A stretch of 64,000 nucleotides of DNA from positions 1,736,001 through 1,800,000 of the forward strand of contig NZ_CP119424.1 of NCBI RefSeq assembly GCF_029223585.1. The letters run 5' to 3'. The notes under the pieces are model-generated. The model saw only the letters and a program-made list of their open reading frames with translations, was not told the origin of the DNA and searched no databases. This document shows positions 62,905-64,000 of this stretch, piece by piece. Both the position numbers and the translations under genes were made by a program. The stretch's first letter is position 1; each line of letters starts with the position of its first letter. This stretch comes from Photobacterium sp. DA100. GTDB taxonomy: Bacteria > Pseudomonadota > Gammaproteobacteria > Enterobacterales > Vibrionaceae.

Positions 62905-63964
62905 CCTAACTGCTGTCCGCTGTATGTGGATGCGGGGTGGCACCTCGAAAGGTGCCTACTTCCTCGCCAGCGATTTACCAAGCGACCCACAGCTGCGCGA
63001 TAACGTTTTACTTGGCGTAATGGGCTCTCCAGATCCCCGCCAGATTGATGGCATGGGCGGGGCTGATCCTCTCACCTCTAAGGTGGCCATCATCACGCCA
63101 TCGCAGCGCGAAGGCGTGGATGTCGACTACCTTTTTCTCCAAGTCTTCGTCGACAAGCCTGTTGTAAGCGACGGGCAAAACTGCGGCAATATCCTTGCCG
63201 GCGTGGCGCCCTTTGCTATTGAGCGTGGCTTGGTAGAGGCCAGAGACGGCGAAACGTCCGTCACTGTCTACATGGAAAATACCGGTCAAATCGCTGAATG
63301 CCTGGTGCCGACTCCGAACAAGATTGTGAGCTATCAGGGTAACGCGGCTATCGACGGCGTACCTGGCACTGCCGCCCCAATCGCAGTGACTTTCCGCGAT
63401 ACGGCGGGCTCAAGTTGCGGGGCCCTGCTGCCGACCGGGCGTCAATTCGACAACATCGACGGGGTTGCCACCACCCTTATCGACAATGGTATGCCGGTTG
63501 TTGTCATTCGCGCCGAAGATGTGGGAATCGAAGGTAATGAAAGCCGGGATGAACTCGATAATAACGAAGCGCTCAAAGCCCGCCTGGAATCTATCCGATT
63601 ACAAGCAGGCCCGATGATGAACCTTGGCGATGTCACTGACAAATCCGTCCCGAAAATGTCACTGGTAAGCCCGGCACAACATGGTGGGGCTATCTCGACC
63701 CGCACATTTATCCCTCACCGCTGTCATGCCTCTATAGGAGTGTTAGGTGCCGTGAGTGTGGCATCCGCCTGCTTGTTACCAAAATCGCCGGCCTTTGAGC
63801 TAGCCAGTGTTGAAGTTGGTGACACGATGACATTGGACATCGAACACCCAACCGGCGCACTGACCGTCATTGTTAACCGAAGTGATGATGACGAGAGCGC
63901 TGCAATATTGAGAACAGCAAAAAAGCTGTTCGATGGCAATGTATTCGTCGCAAACCAATTTTAA
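62897..63964 (+). CDS. ligU: 4-oxalomesaconate tautomerase (LigU/GalD, PrpF family)
   Basis: This 355-residue PrpF-family isomerase begins with [19 protein letters not shown] and contains [36 protein letters not shown] and [20 protein letters not shown], the diaminopimelate-epimerase-like two-domain pattern. It converts the keto/enol isomers of oxalomesaconate so that LigJ can act. The ATG overlaps the ligK stop (8 bp). Confidence 0.9.
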   Translation: MSDLTAVRCMWMRGGTSKGAYFLASDLPSDPQLRDNVLLGVMGSPDPRQIDGMGGADPLTSKVAIITPSQREGVDVDYLFLQVFVDKPVVSDGQNCGNILAGVAPFAIERGLVEARDGETSVTVYMENTGQIAECLVPTPNKIVSYQGNAAIDGVPGTAAPIAVTFRDTAGSSCGALLPTGRQFDNIDGVATTLIDNGMPVVVIRAEDVGIEGNESRDELDNNEALKARLESIRLQAGPMMNLGDVTDKSVPKMSLVSPAQHGGAISTRTFIPHRCHASIGVLGAVSVASACLLPKSPAFELASVEVGDTMTLDIEHPTGALTVIVNRSDDDESAAILRTAKKLFDGNVFVANQF

Positions 63965-63986
63965 AAATAACGAAAAAGGAATAAAC

Positions 63987-64000
63987 ATGGACGCTGATTA
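63987..64000 (+). CDS. Start of a further gene, cut by the right window edge
   Basis: An ATG at 63987 lies six bases after AAAGGA and 22 bp after the ligU stop, giving Met-Asp-Ala-Asp before the window ends. It looks like the next gene of the operon. Missing pathway steps (ring-opening dioxygenase LigA/LigB or PDC hydrolase LigI) are the obvious candidates, but four residues cannot decide. Confidence 0.45.

Overview
The window looks like the chromosome of a marine gammaproteobacterium, most likely a Vibrionaceae member of the Photobacterium/Vibrio type. This is an inference from gene content: an Enterobacteria/Vibrio-like allantoin cluster, a vibrio-style scrA/scrR/scrB locus, RstAB-like regulators and DUF3429. 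I saw no rRNA, tRNA, insertion sequence, phage gene or CRISPR array. The first and last genes are cut by the window edges.

Region 1 (1-15.7 kb) is purine-ureide catabolism. Divergent units carry a DUF1116 protein (YlbE/AllG) and FdrA (AllF), which are oxamate carbamoyltransferase components, an AllS-like activator, carbamate kinase, AllE and a PucG-type ureidoglycine transaminase. After an insertion of ppiB and a marR/MFS efflux pair comes the leftward operon allA-gcl-hyi-glxR-glxK. That operon turns ureidoglycolate into glyoxylate, tartronate semialdehyde and 2-phosphoglycerate.

Region 2 (15.7-28.7 kb) holds sucrose genes: scrA, scrR, scrB with two matching LacI-type operators and a CRP-like site, and scrK about 7 kb away behind a different palindrome. 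Between them lie a crotonase/LysR pair, a GHL10-type lipoprotein, and a rimB-like/rimK-like/AstE-like operon.

Region 3 (28.7-43.7 kb) is the most unusual part. It is a tightly packed leftward operon with an acyl carrier protein, two intact ketosynthases, two ketosynthase-fold proteins without the catalytic Cys (one with Gln as in KSQ/chain-length factors), a fused class III aminotransferase/acyl-ACP reductase, two ketoreductase-like SDRs, an outer-membrane DUF1302-like barrel, a LolA-like periplasmic protein, an RND/MMPL transporter and a TetR regulator. The simplest model is that an ACP-bound acyl chain is released reductively as an aldehyde, transaminated to a long-chain amine and moved through the envelope. 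A 19-bp perfect palindrome just before the ACP gene is a candidate TetR operator.

Region 4 (43.9-49.4 kb) has small envelope proteins, an RstB/RstA-like two-component system, a cytochrome b561 and a type II dehydroquinase.

Region 5 (48.9-64 kb) is quinate/shikimate and protocatechuate catabolism: AroQ, a QuiC-type dehydroshikimate dehydratase, a Gfo/Idh/MocA oxidoreductase, an AEC carrier, a TRAP transporter, LigC, a DUF1932 oxidoreductase, a LysR regulator with two HTH domains, and the rightward ligJ-ligK-ligU set. The ring-opening dioxygenase (LigAB) and PDC hydrolase (LigI) are not in the window and may follow at the right edge, where another gene begins.
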